Assembly: GCF_009707545.1 (NCBI RefSeq) | Contig: NZ_WLYK01000011.1 | Location: 62,001 to 126,000 of the forward strand | DNA length: 64,000 nt | Reading direction: 5' to 3' | Source: Nakamurella alba | GTDB lineage: Bacteria; Actinomycetota; Actinomycetes; Mycobacteriales; Nakamurellaceae | Part shown: positions 1-9,800 of the stretch, one piece after another | Layout of the letters: every line of letters starts with the position of its first letter | Position numbering within the stretch: the first letter of the stretch is position 1 | The notes under the pieces: model-generated | What the model was told of the DNA's origin: nothing | The model's database searches: none | What the model saw: the letters and a program-made list of their open reading frames with translations, nothing else | Translations under genes and position numbers: made by a program

Positions 1-2
1 AG

Positions 3-1184
3 GCCTGCGACCCACCGCTGGACCGGGTGGACACCGCCGCCTTCCTGGCCCGGGCGCTGGCCGAGCGGTTCCACGCCCGGCTGGCCGACGCCGGGCTGGC
101 CTGCACCAGACTGGCCATCTCCGCCCGCACGGAGAAGGGGAAGGAGTTCTCCCGGATCTGGCGCTGCGCCCGGCCGCTCACCTCCGCCGCCACCGCCGAC
201 CGGGTGCGCTGGCAGCTCGACGGGTGGCTCACCGCCGGCCGCACCCTGCAGCGGGACGCCACCGGTGCACTGCACGACGAGGAGGGCACCGGACCCGGCG
301 CGATCACCCTGCTCCGGCTGGAGCCGGTCGAGGCGCTGGGCGCCGGTCTGGTGCAGTACGGGCTCTGGGGTTCCGACGGCGACGACGACCAGCGGGCCGG
401 CTGGGCGTTCGCCCGGGTGCAGGGCCTGCTCGGGCCGTCGGCGGTGCTGGCCCCGGTGCGCTCCGGCGGCCGCGGCCCGGCGGAGCGGGTGACGCTGGTG
501 CCGTGGGGCGAGGAGAAGGTGCCCGCCGCCGACCCGGACGCGCCGTGGCCCGGTGCGCTGCCGGCCCCGTCGCCGACCAGGCTCGCCCTCGACACGCTGC
601 CGCCGGACGAGGTCGCGGTCCGGCTGCAGGACGCGGCGGGAGAAGAGGTGCAACTGACCGACCGCGGGCTGCTGTCCGCGGACCCGGTGCTGGTCGCCGG
701 CCGGGCCGTTCCGCCGGCCGCGGTGCTCGGCTGGGCCGGACCGTGGTTGCTGGACGAGCGCTGGTGGTCGGTCCGGCTGCCGGACCCGGCCGTGCCGGTG
801 ACGGCCGCCGCCGTGGTCGGCGCACCGGTCCGGCACGGGAAGAAGGAGTACGTCCCGGCGCCGGGGGACATCGGCTACCGGCGGCCGAGCCGGGCCCGGC
901 GGCTGATCAGCCACCAGGACGGTGACGACCGGCGGGACGCCCGGGTCACCGCGGAGCCACCGGTCGCCGTGCCGCCCGGTGGCGACGGTGCGGGGTCGGG
1001 GTCGGGGTCGGGTGCGGGTGCGGGGTCAACGGAAGTGGCCGGGCCGGTCACCGTGGTGACGGCGCCCGCGCTGCGCCGGGCCCGGATGCAGGTGCTGACC
1101 GGGGACGGCGAGGTGCTGCTGCTGGCGGCGGTCACCCTCGGGGACGGCGGCACCGGTTGGCAGCTCGAAGGGACCTACGACTGA
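3..1184 (+). CDS. imuB: ImuB-like DNA polymerase Y family protein, C-terminal part
   Basis: The reading frame is open from the first bases of the window, so about 394 C-terminal residues of a longer protein are present and the true start lies upstream. Residues such as CDPPLDRVDTAAFLARALAE and RVRWQLDGWL match the little-finger region and following segment of actinobacterial ImuB. ImuB is a catalytically inactive Y-family homologue that links DnaE2 to the beta clamp during SOS translesion synthesis. The C-terminal third contains a low-complexity Gly/Ser linker at about 995-1025 before a short conserved tail. The next gene is dnaE2, the expected partner. The stop TGA overlaps an ATG (TGATG) that begins a short repeat-encoded ORF. 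Identification is by family resemblance and context; the polymerase core is outside the window. Confidence 0.85.
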   Translation, partial: ACDPPLDRVDTAAFLARALAERFHARLADAGLACTRLAISARTEKGKEFSRIWRCARPLTSAATADRVRWQLDGWLTAGRTLQRDATGALHDEEGTGPGAITLLRLEPVEALGAGLVQYGLWGSDGDDDQRAGWAFARVQGLLGPSAVLAPVRSGGRGPAERVTLVPWGEEKVPAADPDAPWPGALPAPSPTRLALDTLPPDEVAVRLQDAAGEEVQLTDRGLLSADPVLVAGRAVPPAAVLGWAGPWLLDERWWSVRLPDPAVPVTAAAVVGAPVRHGKKEYVPAPGDIGYRRPSRARRLISHQDGDDRRDARVTAEPPVAVPPGGDGAGSGSGSGAGAGSTEVAGPVTVVTAPALRRARMQVLTGDGEVLLLAAVTLGDGGTGWQLEGTYD

Positions 1185-1254
1185 TGTGGATTCAACGGCA
1201 GATGTGTATTCAACGGCAGATGTGGATTCAACGGCTGATGTGGATCAACGGCTG
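1184..1254 (+). repeat. 18-bp tandem repeat between imuB and dnaE2 (about 4 units)
   Basis: Three units of 18 bp (1184-1201, 1202-1219, 1220-1237) are followed by a 17-bp unit (1238-1254). The unit is ATGTGGATTCAACGGCAG, with a G-to-T change in unit 2 and CTG in place of CAG in units 3 and 4. The last unit lacks one T. This single-base loss brings a TGA into frame at 1253-1255 that overlaps the dnaE2 ATG. The repeat fills the whole gap between the two genes and nothing else is there. Confidence 0.95.
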
Positions 1255-1255
1255 A
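1184..1255 (+). CDS. Possible 23-codon leader or relay ORF between imuB and dnaE2
   Basis: ATG at 1184 overlaps the imuB stop as TGATG. The frame reads MWIQRQ, MCIQRQ, MWIQRL and MWING, then stops at TGA 1253-1255, which again overlaps the ATG of dnaE2 as TGATG. Both junctions have the geometry used for termination-reinitiation, so a ribosome could pass from imuB to dnaE2 through this ORF. The product would be a small basic, Trp-containing peptide, and each repeat contributes one in-frame ATG. No separate Shine-Dalgarno sequence is visible. It may be translated only as a coupling device or not at all; no homologue is known to me. Confidence 0.35.
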   Translation: MWIQRQMCIQRQMWIQRLMWING

Positions 1256-4200
1256 TGGGCTGGTCCAACCCGCTGGTGCCGTGGAGCGAGCTGGAACGGG
1301 CGCTGTCCGGGCGGCGGCCGTTGCCGGGCCGCGGACCGGAACACTCCCGGCCGCCGGAGGACCACCGGCGGCGCCGGTCGGTGCCGCCGCCGTCACCGCG
1401 CAGCACCCCGGTGCCGTACACCGAGCTGCACTGCCATTCGGCGTTCAGCTTCCTGGACGGTTCGTCCACCCCGGAGCAGCTGGTGGCGGAGGCGTTGCGG
1501 CTGGGGTTGGAGGGGCTGGCGATCACCGACCACGACGGCTTCTACGGGATCGTCCGGTTCGCCGAGGCGGCGGCGGACACCGGGCTGCGCACGCTGTACG
1601 GGGCGGAGCTGTCCCTCGGGCTGCCGGAGTCGCAGTTGGGGGTGCCGGACCCGGTGGGTGACCACCTGCTGGTGCTGGCCCGCGGGCAGGACGGGTACCG
1701 GCGGCTGGCCGGGCAGATCTCCGCCGCCCAGCTGGCCGGCCGGGAGAAGGGCCGGCCGGTCTACGACGAGGCGGACCTGGCCGGCGCGGCCGGCGATGAG
1801 TGGCTGGTGCTCACCGGGTGCCGCAAGGGCCGGGTACGCCGGGCACTGGCCGCCGGCGGGCCGGACCGGGCCCGGATCGAGATCCTGCGACTGGTCGATC
1901 TTTTCGGACGGCGCAACATCGCCGTCGAACTGACCACCCGGCTGCAGCCCACCGATGACGAGGACAACGACGCGCTCGCCGCGCTGGCCGTCGGACTCGG
2001 CCTGCCGGTGGTGGCGACCACCGGTGCGCACTACGCGCGGCCGCGGGCCGCCCGGCTGGGCGCGTCGATGGCGGCGGTACGGGCCCGGCGCAGCCTGGAC
2101 GAGGCAGACCCGTACCTGCCGGCCGGCCCGGCGGCGCACCTGCGCTCCGGGGCGGAGATGGCCGCGCTGTTCGCCCGGTACCCGGAGGCGGTGGCCACCG
2201 CGGCGGCGCTCGGCCGGGAGTGCGCGTTCGACCTGATGCTGGTCGCGCCGAAGCTGCCGCCCTACGACGTGCCGCCGGGGGAGGACGAGAACTCGCACCT
2301 GCGCGCGCTGACCATGGCCGGTGCGCGGCAGCGGTACGGCACCCCGGAGAGCAACCCGCGGGCCTACGCGCAGCTGGAGAAGGAGCTGCGGATCATCGCC
2401 GACCTCGGCTTCCCCGGCTACTTCCTGATCGTCAACGACATCGTGGCGTTCTGCCGCGAGCAGCGGATCTTCTGCCAGGGCCGGGGGTCCGCCGCGAACT
2501 CCGCCGTCTGCTACGCCCTGGGCATCACCGCCGTCGACGCGGTGTCCTACAACCTGCTGTTCGAGCGGTTCCTGGCGCCGGAGCGCGACGGGCCGCCGGA
2601 CATCGACGTGGACATCGAGTCCGACCGCCGGGAGGAGGTGATCCAGCACGTCTACGACACCTACGGCCGCACCCACGCCGCGCAGGTGGCGAACGTGAAC
2701 ACCTACCGCCCGCGGATGGCGGTGCGGGACATGGCCAGGGCGATGGGGTACTCGCCCGGCCAGCAGGACGCCTTTTCCAAGCAGCTGGACGGCTGGACCC
2801 CGCTGGCCGCCCAGGTCGCCGACATGTCCACCCCCGCGGGCACTCCCGCCGAGCACCCGTTGCCGCTCGACGTGCTGGCGCTGGCCACCCAGGTGCAGGA
2901 CTTCCCGCGGCACCTGTCCATCCACTCCGGCGGCATGGTGATCTGCGACCGGCCGGTGGGCGAGGTCTGCCCGGTGGAGTGGGCGCGGATGGAGAAACGC
3001 ACCGTGCTGCAGTGGGACAAGGACGACTGCGCGGCGATCGGGCTGGTCAAGTTCGACCTGCTCGGGCTGGGCATGCTGTCCGCCCTGCGCTACGCCAGCG
3101 ACCTGGTCGCCGCCCACGAGGGAATCGAGATCGACTTCTCCACCCTGGATCTGGAGGAGCCGGCGGTGTACGAGATGCTGCGCCGCGCGGACTCGGTGGG
3201 CGTGTTCCAGGTGGAGTCGCGGGCGCAGATGGCCACGCTGCCCCGGCTGAAGCCGCGCACCTTCTACGACTTGGTGGTGGAGGTGGCGCTGATCCGCCCG
3301 GGACCGATCCAGGGCGGGTCGGTGCACCCGTACATCCGGCGGCGCAACGGGCTGGAGCCGGTCACCTACGACCACCCGGCGATGGCCGCCTCGCTGTCCA
3401 AGACGCTGGGCATCCCGCTGTTCCAGGAGCAGCTGATGCAGCTGGCGGTCGACATGGCCGGGTTCGACGCGGGGGAGGCCGACCAGCTGCGCCGGGCCAT
3501 GGGCTCCAAGCGGTCGTCGGCGAAGATGGCCAAGCTCAAGGACCGGCTGTACGCGGGGATGGCCAGTACTCACGGAGTGACCGGCGAGGTGGCGGACCGG
3601 ATCTACGAGCGGCTGCACGCCTTCGCGAATTTCGGGTTCGCCGAGTCGCACGCACTGTCCTTCGCCTCGCTGGTGTTCTTCTCGTCCTGGCTCAAGCTGC
3701 ACCACCCGGCAGCGTTCACCGCGGCGCTGCTGCGCGCCCAGCCGATGGGCTTCTACTCGCCGCAGTCGCTGGTCGCCGACGCCCGCCGGCACGGGGTGAC
3801 GGTGCGGCGGCCGGACGTCAACGCCTCCGGTGCGGAGGCCGACCTGGAACCGGGGCCGGAGGGCCGCCCGGCGATCCGGCTCGGGCTCGGTGGGGTCCGC
3901 GGCATCGGCACCGAACTGGCGGAGCGGATCGTCGACGGCCGCCCGGCCGGCGGCTACCGCGACATGGACGCACTCACCCGCACCGTCACCCTGACCACCG
4001 CGCAGGCCGAGGCGCTGGCCACCGCCGGCGCCTTGGACGTGCTCACCCTGGAGCCGGGATCGGACGTGCTGCTGGGCACCGACCGGCGGCGGGCGCTCTG
4101 GGCGGCCGGCGCCGCCGCCGGGGAACGGGCCGGCACCCTGCCCGGCACCACCGTGGGGCTGGATGCGCCCCCGCTGCCCGGGATGAGCGAGCTGGAACTC

Positions 4201-4596
4201 ACCGTCGCCGACATCTGGGCGACCGGGATCTCGCCGACGGCCTACCCGACCGAGTTCTCCCGGGAGCGGCTGACCGAGCTGGGGGTGCGGACCGCCACCG
4301 AGCTGCCCGGTCTGGAGCACGGCACCCGGCTGCTGATCGCCGGGATGGTCACCCACCGGCAGCGCCCGGCGACCGCCTCCGGGATCATCTTCGTCAACCT
4401 GGAGGACGAGACCGGGATGATCAACGTGGTCTGCTCCACCGGTTTCTGGTCCCGGTACCGGCGGATCGCCCGCGGGTCGTCGGCGCTGCTGGTCCGCGGG
4501 GTACTGGAGAAGGCGGACGGCGCGTTCTCGGTGCTCGCGGACCGGATGGCGGCCATCGACCTGTCCGTCCGCACCCCGTCCCGGGACTTCCGCTGA
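1255..4596 (+). CDS. dnaE2: Error-prone DNA polymerase DnaE2
   Basis: This is a C-family DNA polymerase of 1113 residues that performs error-prone synthesis across lesions together with ImuA/ImuB. The N-terminal PHP domain starts near residue 55 (ELHCHSAFSFLDG, later ITDHDGFYG). The palm motif PPDIDVDIES near residue 447 carries catalytic aspartates. The tail holds an OB-fold (about 1020-1065). A frame open from GTG 1186 would add 23 residues, but those are only the translated tandem repeat. ATG 1255 gives MGWSNPLVPWSELE, the usual DnaE2 N-terminus, and overlaps the preceding stop as TGATG. It follows imuB, forming the actinobacterial mutagenesis cassette. LexA control is expected from the family, but the operon promoter is outside the window. 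Confidence 0.96.
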   Translation: MGWSNPLVPWSELERALSGRRPLPGRGPEHSRPPEDHRRRRSVPPPSPRSTPVPYTELHCHSAFSFLDGSSTPEQLVAEALRLGLEGLAITDHDGFYGIVRFAEAAADTGLRTLYGAELSLGLPESQLGVPDPVGDHLLVLARGQDGYRRLAGQISAAQLAGREKGRPVYDEADLAGAAGDEWLVLTGCRKGRVRRALAAGGPDRARIEILRLVDLFGRRNIAVELTTRLQPTDDEDNDALAALAVGLGLPVVATTGAHYARPRAARLGASMAAVRARRSLDEADPYLPAGPAAHLRSGAEMAALFARYPEAVATAAALGRECAFDLMLVAPKLPPYDVPPGEDENSHLRALTMAGARQRYGTPESNPRAYAQLEKELRIIADLGFPGYFLIVNDIVAFCREQRIFCQGRGSAANSAVCYALGITAVDAVSYNLLFERFLAPERDGPPDIDVDIESDRREEVIQHVYDTYGRTHAAQVANVNTYRPRMAVRDMARAMGYSPGQQDAFSKQLDGWTPLAAQVADMSTPAGTPAEHPLPLDVLALATQVQDFPRHLSIHSGGMVICDRPVGEVCPVEWARMEKRTVLQWDKDDCAAIGLVKFDLLGLGMLSALRYASDLVAAHEGIEIDFSTLDLEEPAVYEMLRRADSVGVFQVESRAQMATLPRLKPRTFYDLVVEVALIRPGPIQGGSVHPYIRRRNGLEPVTYDHPAMAASLSKTLGIPLFQEQLMQLAVDMAGFDAGEADQLRRAMGSKRSSAKMAKLKDRLYAGMASTHGVTGEVADRIYERLHAFANFGFAESHALSFASLVFFSSWLKLHHPAAFTAALLRAQPMGFYSPQSLVADARRHGVTVRRPDVNASGAEADLEPGPEGRPAIRLGLGGVRGIGTELAERIVDGRPAGGYRDMDALTRTVTLTTAQAEALATAGALDVLTLEPGSDVLLGTDRRRALWAAGAAAGERAGTLPGTTVGLDAPPLPGMSELELTVADIWATGISPTAYPTEFSRERLTELGVRTATELPGLEHGTRLLIAGMVTHRQRPATASGIIFVNLEDETGMINVVCSTGFWSRYRRIARGSSALLVRGVLEKADGAFSVLADRMAAIDLSVRTPSRDFR

Positions 4597-4663
4597 CCGG
4601 GTTCCGCCGTGCGGCGCCGGGCAGCGGCCCGCGGGCCCGCACCGGTCTGGCACGATCGCCGGT

Positions 4664-5170
4664 ATGAGTGAGGTGCACGACCGGGCGCGACTGAGCATGG
4701 TGCTGGCCGACTACGCGGTGACCGATCCGCTGGGCAAGCTGCACATGGTGGGCGGCGGGCTGCAGCTGCTCGGCCGTGACCGGAACACCGGCAACACCGC
4801 CGCTTTCGCCCTCGTCGTCTCGATGTCGTTCCCGCCCGAGGTCTTCCACGAGCAGTACGCCTTCGAGGTGGTGCTGGAGGACCTGACCGGCAGCCCGGTC
4901 GAGCTGCCGCACCAGCAGCCCGGCAGCTCGTCGCCGGTGGTCCGGTTCGGGCAGAGCCTGCAGGTGGAGGAACCGAACTTCCCGGGTTCCGGGCTGCCCC
5001 GGCGCACCCTGCCCGGCCGCACCAACGTCGTCCTCTACTTCAACACCGGGCTGCCGCTGCCGGCCGGCCAGGCGCTGGTCTGGCGGGCCCGGATCGACGG
5101 CGAGAGCAAGCCCGACTGGGTGCTGCCCTGCTGGGTCCCCGGCCCGCCGAGCACCCCGGTGATCGGCTGA
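4664..5170 (+). CDS. Hypothetical protein, DUF6941-like
   Basis: A 168-residue soluble protein with no signal peptide or membrane segment. The start MSEVHDRARLSMVLADYAV and later segments (HMVGGGLQLLGRD, RTNVVLYFNTGLPLP) resemble a small family of unknown function, which I recall as DUF6941, common in actinobacteria and proposed to form a beta-rich fold. The assignment is from memory of sequence style and should be treated as tentative. A -10-like hexamer CACGAT at 4651-4656 lies 7 nt before the ATG, suggesting a leaderless transcript. It ends 3 nt before the exonuclease III gene, so the two may be cotranscribed. No function can be assigned. Confidence 0.75.
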   Translation: MSEVHDRARLSMVLADYAVTDPLGKLHMVGGGLQLLGRDRNTGNTAAFALVVSMSFPPEVFHEQYAFEVVLEDLTGSPVELPHQQPGSSSPVVRFGQSLQVEEPNFPGSGLPRRTLPGRTNVVLYFNTGLPLPAGQALVWRARIDGESKPDWVLPCWVPGPPSTPVIG

Positions 5171-5173
5171 CCG

Positions 5174-6049
5174 ATGCGCATCGCCACCTGGAACGTCAAT
5201 TCCATCAGGGCCCGCCTGGACCGGTTGGTCGCCTGGCTCGACCGCAGCGACGTCGATGTGATCGCGCTGCAGGAGACGAAGGTGCCGGACGCCGGGTTCC
5301 CGCTGCAGGTGCTGGCCGAGCACGGCTACAGCGTTGCCTCGCACGGGATCTCGCAGTGGAACGGGGTGGCGGTGCTGTCCCGGGTCGGGATCGAGGACGT
5401 CGAGATCGGCTGGCCCGGGATGCCGGGGTTCGGTGACCCGGTGGCCCCGGAGGCCCGGGCGATCGCGGCCACCTGCGGCGGTGTCCGGATGGTCTCGCTG
5501 TACGTGCCCAACGGCCGGTCCGTCGGGGATCCGCACTACGACTACAAGCTCGCCTGGCTGGCCTCGCTGCGCGAGCACGCCGCCGCCCGGCTGGCCGCCG
5601 ACCCGCAGCTGCGGATGGCACTGTGCGGGGACTTCAACATCGCGCCCACCGACGAGGACGTCTGGAGCGTCGAGTACTACAAGGACAGCACCCACGTCAC
5701 GCCGCCGGAGCGGGCCGCGTTCGCCGCCCTGGTGGACGCCGGGTACGCGGACATGGTGCGGCCGTACGCGCCCGGCCCGGAGACCTACACCTACTGGGAC
5801 TACACCCAGCTCGCGTTCCCCAAGCGGCGCGGCATGCGGATCGACTTCCTGCTCGGCTCACCGGCTCTCGCCGCGGCGACCACCGGCGCGTTGATCGACC
5901 GCCAGGAGCGCAAGGGCAAGGGCGCATCGGACCACGCGCCGGTGATCGTCGACCTCGACCTGACGGCGGACATCGTCGCTCCCGCACCGATCCCGGCCGC
6001 CCCGGACCCGGAGCCCGCCGCCGAGGGGCAGCCGGGGTTGTGGGCATGA
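5174..6049 (+). CDS. xth: Exodeoxyribonuclease III / AP endonuclease
   Basis: A 291-residue Exo III-type EEP nuclease that cuts at abasic sites and degrades 3' ends in base-excision repair. The sequence shows the N-terminal MRIATWNVNSIRAR (metal-binding Asn), the LQETK Glu motif near residue 35, the GDFNIAP Asp/Asn motif near 155, and SDHAPV with the catalytic His near 258. The C-terminal 30 residues are Pro/Ala-rich and probably disordered. The gene follows the DUF6941-like gene by 3 nt, and its stop overlaps the start of the glutamine amidotransferase gene (ATGA at 6046-6049), so translational coupling is likely. Confidence 0.95.
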   Translation: MRIATWNVNSIRARLDRLVAWLDRSDVDVIALQETKVPDAGFPLQVLAEHGYSVASHGISQWNGVAVLSRVGIEDVEIGWPGMPGFGDPVAPEARAIAATCGGVRMVSLYVPNGRSVGDPHYDYKLAWLASLREHAAARLAADPQLRMALCGDFNIAPTDEDVWSVEYYKDSTHVTPPERAAFAALVDAGYADMVRPYAPGPETYTYWDYTQLAFPKRRGMRIDFLLGSPALAAATTGALIDRQERKGKGASDHAPVIVDLDLTADIVAPAPIPAAPDPEPAAEGQPGLWA

Positions 6050-6831
6050 CGACCGGCCCCGGCGTGACCGGCCTGCGGGTGCTGGTGCTGGAACACGATG
6101 CGAGCGACCCGCCGCTGCGGGTCGGGGACTGGCTCGCCGAACGCGGCGGAGTCCTGGACGTCCGTCGCCTGCACGCCGGCGACCGGGTGCCGGACGATCT
6201 GTCGATGTTCGATGCCGTGGTCAGCATGGGCGGCGAGATGGGCGCGCTGGACGACGATGTCGCTCCCTGGTTGCCGGCCACCCGGGCACTGCTTTCCGCG
6301 GCTGTCGACCGCGAGGTCCCGGTGCTGGGCATCTGCCTCGGCGCGCAGCTGCTCGCGGCCGCGACCGGCGGCGAGGTGACCAGGGGTGCCGACGGCCCCG
6401 AGATCGGCGCCTACCTGGCGGCCAAACGCGATGCGGCGGAACAGGATCCGCTGTTCGATGCAGCGCCGATGACGCCCGACGTCATGCACTACCACTACGA
6501 CGTCATTTCGCGGCTGCCGCCGGGCGCGGTGCTGCTGATGTCCTCCACCGGCTACCCGCACCAGGCCTACCGGGTGGGGCGGCGGGCCTGGGGTGTGCAG
6601 TTCCACATCGAGACCGACGCGGCCACCGTGCGGGAGTGGGCCGCGCACGAGGGACTGCCGACGCACTCCGGTCGGCTGGGTCCGGTGCTGGACGAGGCGG
6701 ACGCGGCGATGGCCGTCGTCTGGCGCGACATGGTGCACCGCTTCGCCGATCTCGCTGCAGCACCAACCGGGCCGGCCGGAGCCCGGGGGTTGGCCGGCCG
6801 CCGGCTGCCGCTCGCCGGGGGTGGCGGGTGA
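6046..6831 (+). CDS. Class I glutamine amidotransferase (GMP synthase-like)
   Basis: A stand-alone class I glutamine amidotransferase domain of 261 residues. The nucleophile elbow GICLGAQL (Cys near residue 98) and QFHIE (His near residue 186) form the Cys-His-Glu triad. The family hydrolyses glutamine; some members act on gamma-glutamyl compounds, and the acceptor here is unknown. The ATG at 6046 overlaps the xth stop, and its own TGA overlaps the GTG start of glnE (GTGA, 6828-6831). This double overlap places the enzyme in one translational unit with the glutamine synthetase adenylyltransferase, which suggests, but does not prove, a link to glutamine metabolism. Confidence 0.88.
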   Translation: MTTGPGVTGLRVLVLEHDASDPPLRVGDWLAERGGVLDVRRLHAGDRVPDDLSMFDAVVSMGGEMGALDDDVAPWLPATRALLSAAVDREVPVLGICLGAQLLAAATGGEVTRGADGPEIGAYLAAKRDAAEQDPLFDAAPMTPDVMHYHYDVISRLPPGAVLLMSSTGYPHQAYRVGRRAWGVQFHIETDAATVREWAAHEGLPTHSGRLGPVLDEADAAMAVVWRDMVHRFADLAAAPTGPAGARGLAGRRLPLAGGGG

Positions 6832-9800
6832 ACCGGCCGGCCGTGCGCACGCTGGCGAGGTACGGCCTGCCCGACACGGACCGGGTGCTGCTGGACCTGC
6901 AGGCCCTCGGACTGCTGACCGCCGGTCGCGATGTCACCCCGGCGGCGGCGGAGGTGCTGGCCTCGGTGTCGCGCACCGGCCGGCCGGAGCTCGCGGTCGG
7001 TGCGCTGGCCCGGCTCGCCGAGTCCGCGACGGACCGGACCGAACTGCTGGAGGCGGTGGCCACCCTGCCGCGGTTCCGCGGCCGGCTGCTCGGCGTGCTC
7101 GGCGGGTCCACCGGGCTGGGCGACCACCTGGTCGCCGAGCCCGGGGACTGGCACCTGCTGCTCGAGGAGGCCACCCCGGGCGAGGACCTGCTCGACCCGG
7201 CGGCCATCGCCGCGGTGCTCGGCGCCGCTGTCGGCATCGACCCGGCCGCCCCGCGGTGCACCGGCACCGAGGGTGCGCGCGCCACGGTCACCGGCGGGTT
7301 CGCGATCAACGCGCTGCGCCGGGCGTACCGGTCCCAACTGCTGATCATCGCCGCCCACGACCTGGCGCCCACCGTCGAGGCGTCGCTGCCCGCCGCGTCC
7401 CTGCCGTCGGTGTGCCGGTCGCTCTCCGCGCTGGCCGACGCCACCCTGCAGACCGGGCTGGCCGCCGCGGCCGCGGCACTGCCGTCCGGGGCGGCGCCGG
7501 CCCGGCTCGCGGTGGTGGCGATGGGCAAGTGCGGCGCCCGCGAGCTCAACTACCTCTCCGACGTCGACGTGGTGTTCGTGGGTGACCACCCGGACGACCT
7601 GCCGGTGGAGGACCGCGACGACTCCCGGATGCTGGTCAGCGCCACCGCTCTCGCCTCCGGGATGATGCGCATCTGCGGCCAGGCGGCGTGGGAGGTGGAT
7701 GCGGCGCTGCGCCCGGAGGGCAAGGCCGGCGCGCTGGTCCGTACCCCGGCGAGTCATGCGGCCTACTACGGGAAGTGGGCGCACACCTGGGAGTTCCAAG
7801 CGCTGCTCAAGGCCCGGCCGGCGGCCGGCGACCCGGCGCTCGGGCAGCGGTTCCTGGACATCACCTCGCCCGGGGTGTGGAACGCGGTGTCCCGCGACTC
7901 CTTCGTGGACGACGTCCAGGCGATGCGCCGGCGGGTCGAGCAGAACATCCCGGAGGACCACCGCGACAAGGAGCTCAAGCTCGGGGCCGGCGGGCTGCGG
8001 GACGTCGAGTTCGCGGTCCAGCTGCTGCAGCTGGTGCACGGGCGGGCGGACCCGGAGCTGCGGCTGCCCGGCACGTTGATGGGGCTGCGGGCGCTGGTCC
8101 GCGGCGGGTACGTCGGCCGCGCCGACGGCGCCGAGATGGCCGCCGCCTACACCTTCCTGCGGCGCGCCGAGCACCGACTGCAACTGCAGCGGCTGCGGCG
8201 GACGCACCTGCTGCCGGAGGACACCGCCGATCTCGAGTGGTTGGCCCGCAGCGACGGCTACAGCGCGGCCGGGACCGCCACTGCGGCCGAGGTGTTCACC
8301 GGGGACCGGCTGCGGCACGTCGCCTCCGTCCGGCGGCTGCACGAGAAGCTGTTCTACCGGCCGCTGCTGCACGCCGTGGCCGCGGTCCCGGGTGACGAGC
8401 TGCGGCTGTCCCCGGAGTCGGCGAGCCTGCGCATCGCCGCGCTCGGTTTCCGCAACCCGGACGCGGCACTGCGCCATCTCGCGGCGCTGACCACCGGGGT
8501 GAGCCGACGGGCGGCGATCCAGCGCACGCTGCTGCCGGTGCTGCTCGGCACCTTCGCCGACTCCCCGGATCCCGACCTGGGGCTGCTGGCCTACCGGCAG
8601 GTCTCCGAGGAACTGGCCGACACCCCCTGGTACCTGCGGCTGCTGCGCGACGAGGCGCTGGTCGCGCAGCGGCTGGCGTCGCTGCTCGGATCGAGCAAGC
8701 TGGTCGGCACCCTGCTCACCCGGGCGCCGGAGGTGCTGCGGCTGCTCACCGACGACACCGCGCTGCTGGCTCCGCAGCCCGACGGGGTGCGGTCCACGTT
8801 GCTGGCCCGCGCGGCGCGCGCGGCCACCGCGCAGGAGTCGGTGGACCGGGCCCGTGCCGGTCGGCGGCACGAGCTCGCCCGGCTGGCCTGCGGGGACCTG
8901 CTCGGGCTGATCGACGTGCTGGACATCGCCCGCGGACTGACCCGGGTGGCCGAGGCGGCCGTGCAGGCGGCGTTGACCGCGGCCACCGCGCAGGTGGTGC
9001 GGGACCGGGGCGAGGCGCGGGCGCGGCTGGCGGTCATCGGAATGGGTCGATTGGGTGGCGGAGAGCTCGGCTACGGCTCGGACGCCGACGTCATGTACGT
9101 CGCGGAGCCGGTGGAGGGCGCCGACCCGGAGAAGGCGCTGGACGACGCGAACGCCATCGCCGACCTGCTGGCCCGGCTGCTGGCCCGGCCCACCCCGGAC
9201 CCACCGTTGATGGTGGACGCCGACCTGCGGCCGGAAGGCCGCAACGGCCGGCTGGTGCGCACGCTGACCGCGTACCGGCAGTACTGGCAACGCTTCGCCG
9301 CGCCGTGGGAGCGGCAGGCGCTGCTGCGCGCCCGGCCGATCGCCGGCGATGCCGACCTCGGAGCGGAGTTCGTCGCCGCCGCCGACGAGTTCCGTTACCC
9401 GGCGGGTGGTCTCGACCCGCGTGACGTGGTGGAGATCCGGCGGATCAAGGCCCGCGTGGATGCCGAGCGGCTGCCGCGGGGGGCGGATGCCACCACGCAC
9501 ACCAAGCTCGGTCGCGGCGGGCTGTCCGACATCGAGTGGACGGTGCAGCTGCTGCAGCTCCGGCACGCCGGGACCGTCGAGGGTCTGCGGACGCCGGAGA
9601 CGCTCACCGCGCTCGAGGCGGCCCGGGCGGCCGGCCTGGTGACCGCCGACGACGCCGTCGTGCTGCGCACCGGTTGGCTGGAGGCCACCCGCACCCGCAA
9701 CGCGTTGATGCTGGTCCGCGGGAAGCCGGAGGACCAGATCCCGGCACACGGCCGGGAGCTGGCCGCCGTGGCCCGGCTGCTCGGGTACCCGGCCGACGAG

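Noticed and set aside
1186..1254. N-terminal 23-residue extension of DnaE2 from GTG 1186
   Set aside because: The extension only translates the tandem repeat, and the family N-terminus begins at ATG 1255, which overlaps the preceding stop.
1393..4698. Long open frame of about 1100 codons antisense to dnaE2
   Set aside because: High GC at third positions leaves few stop codons on the opposite strand. The translation is Gly/Arg/Pro/His-rich with no domain, and it lies fully within a well-supported gene.
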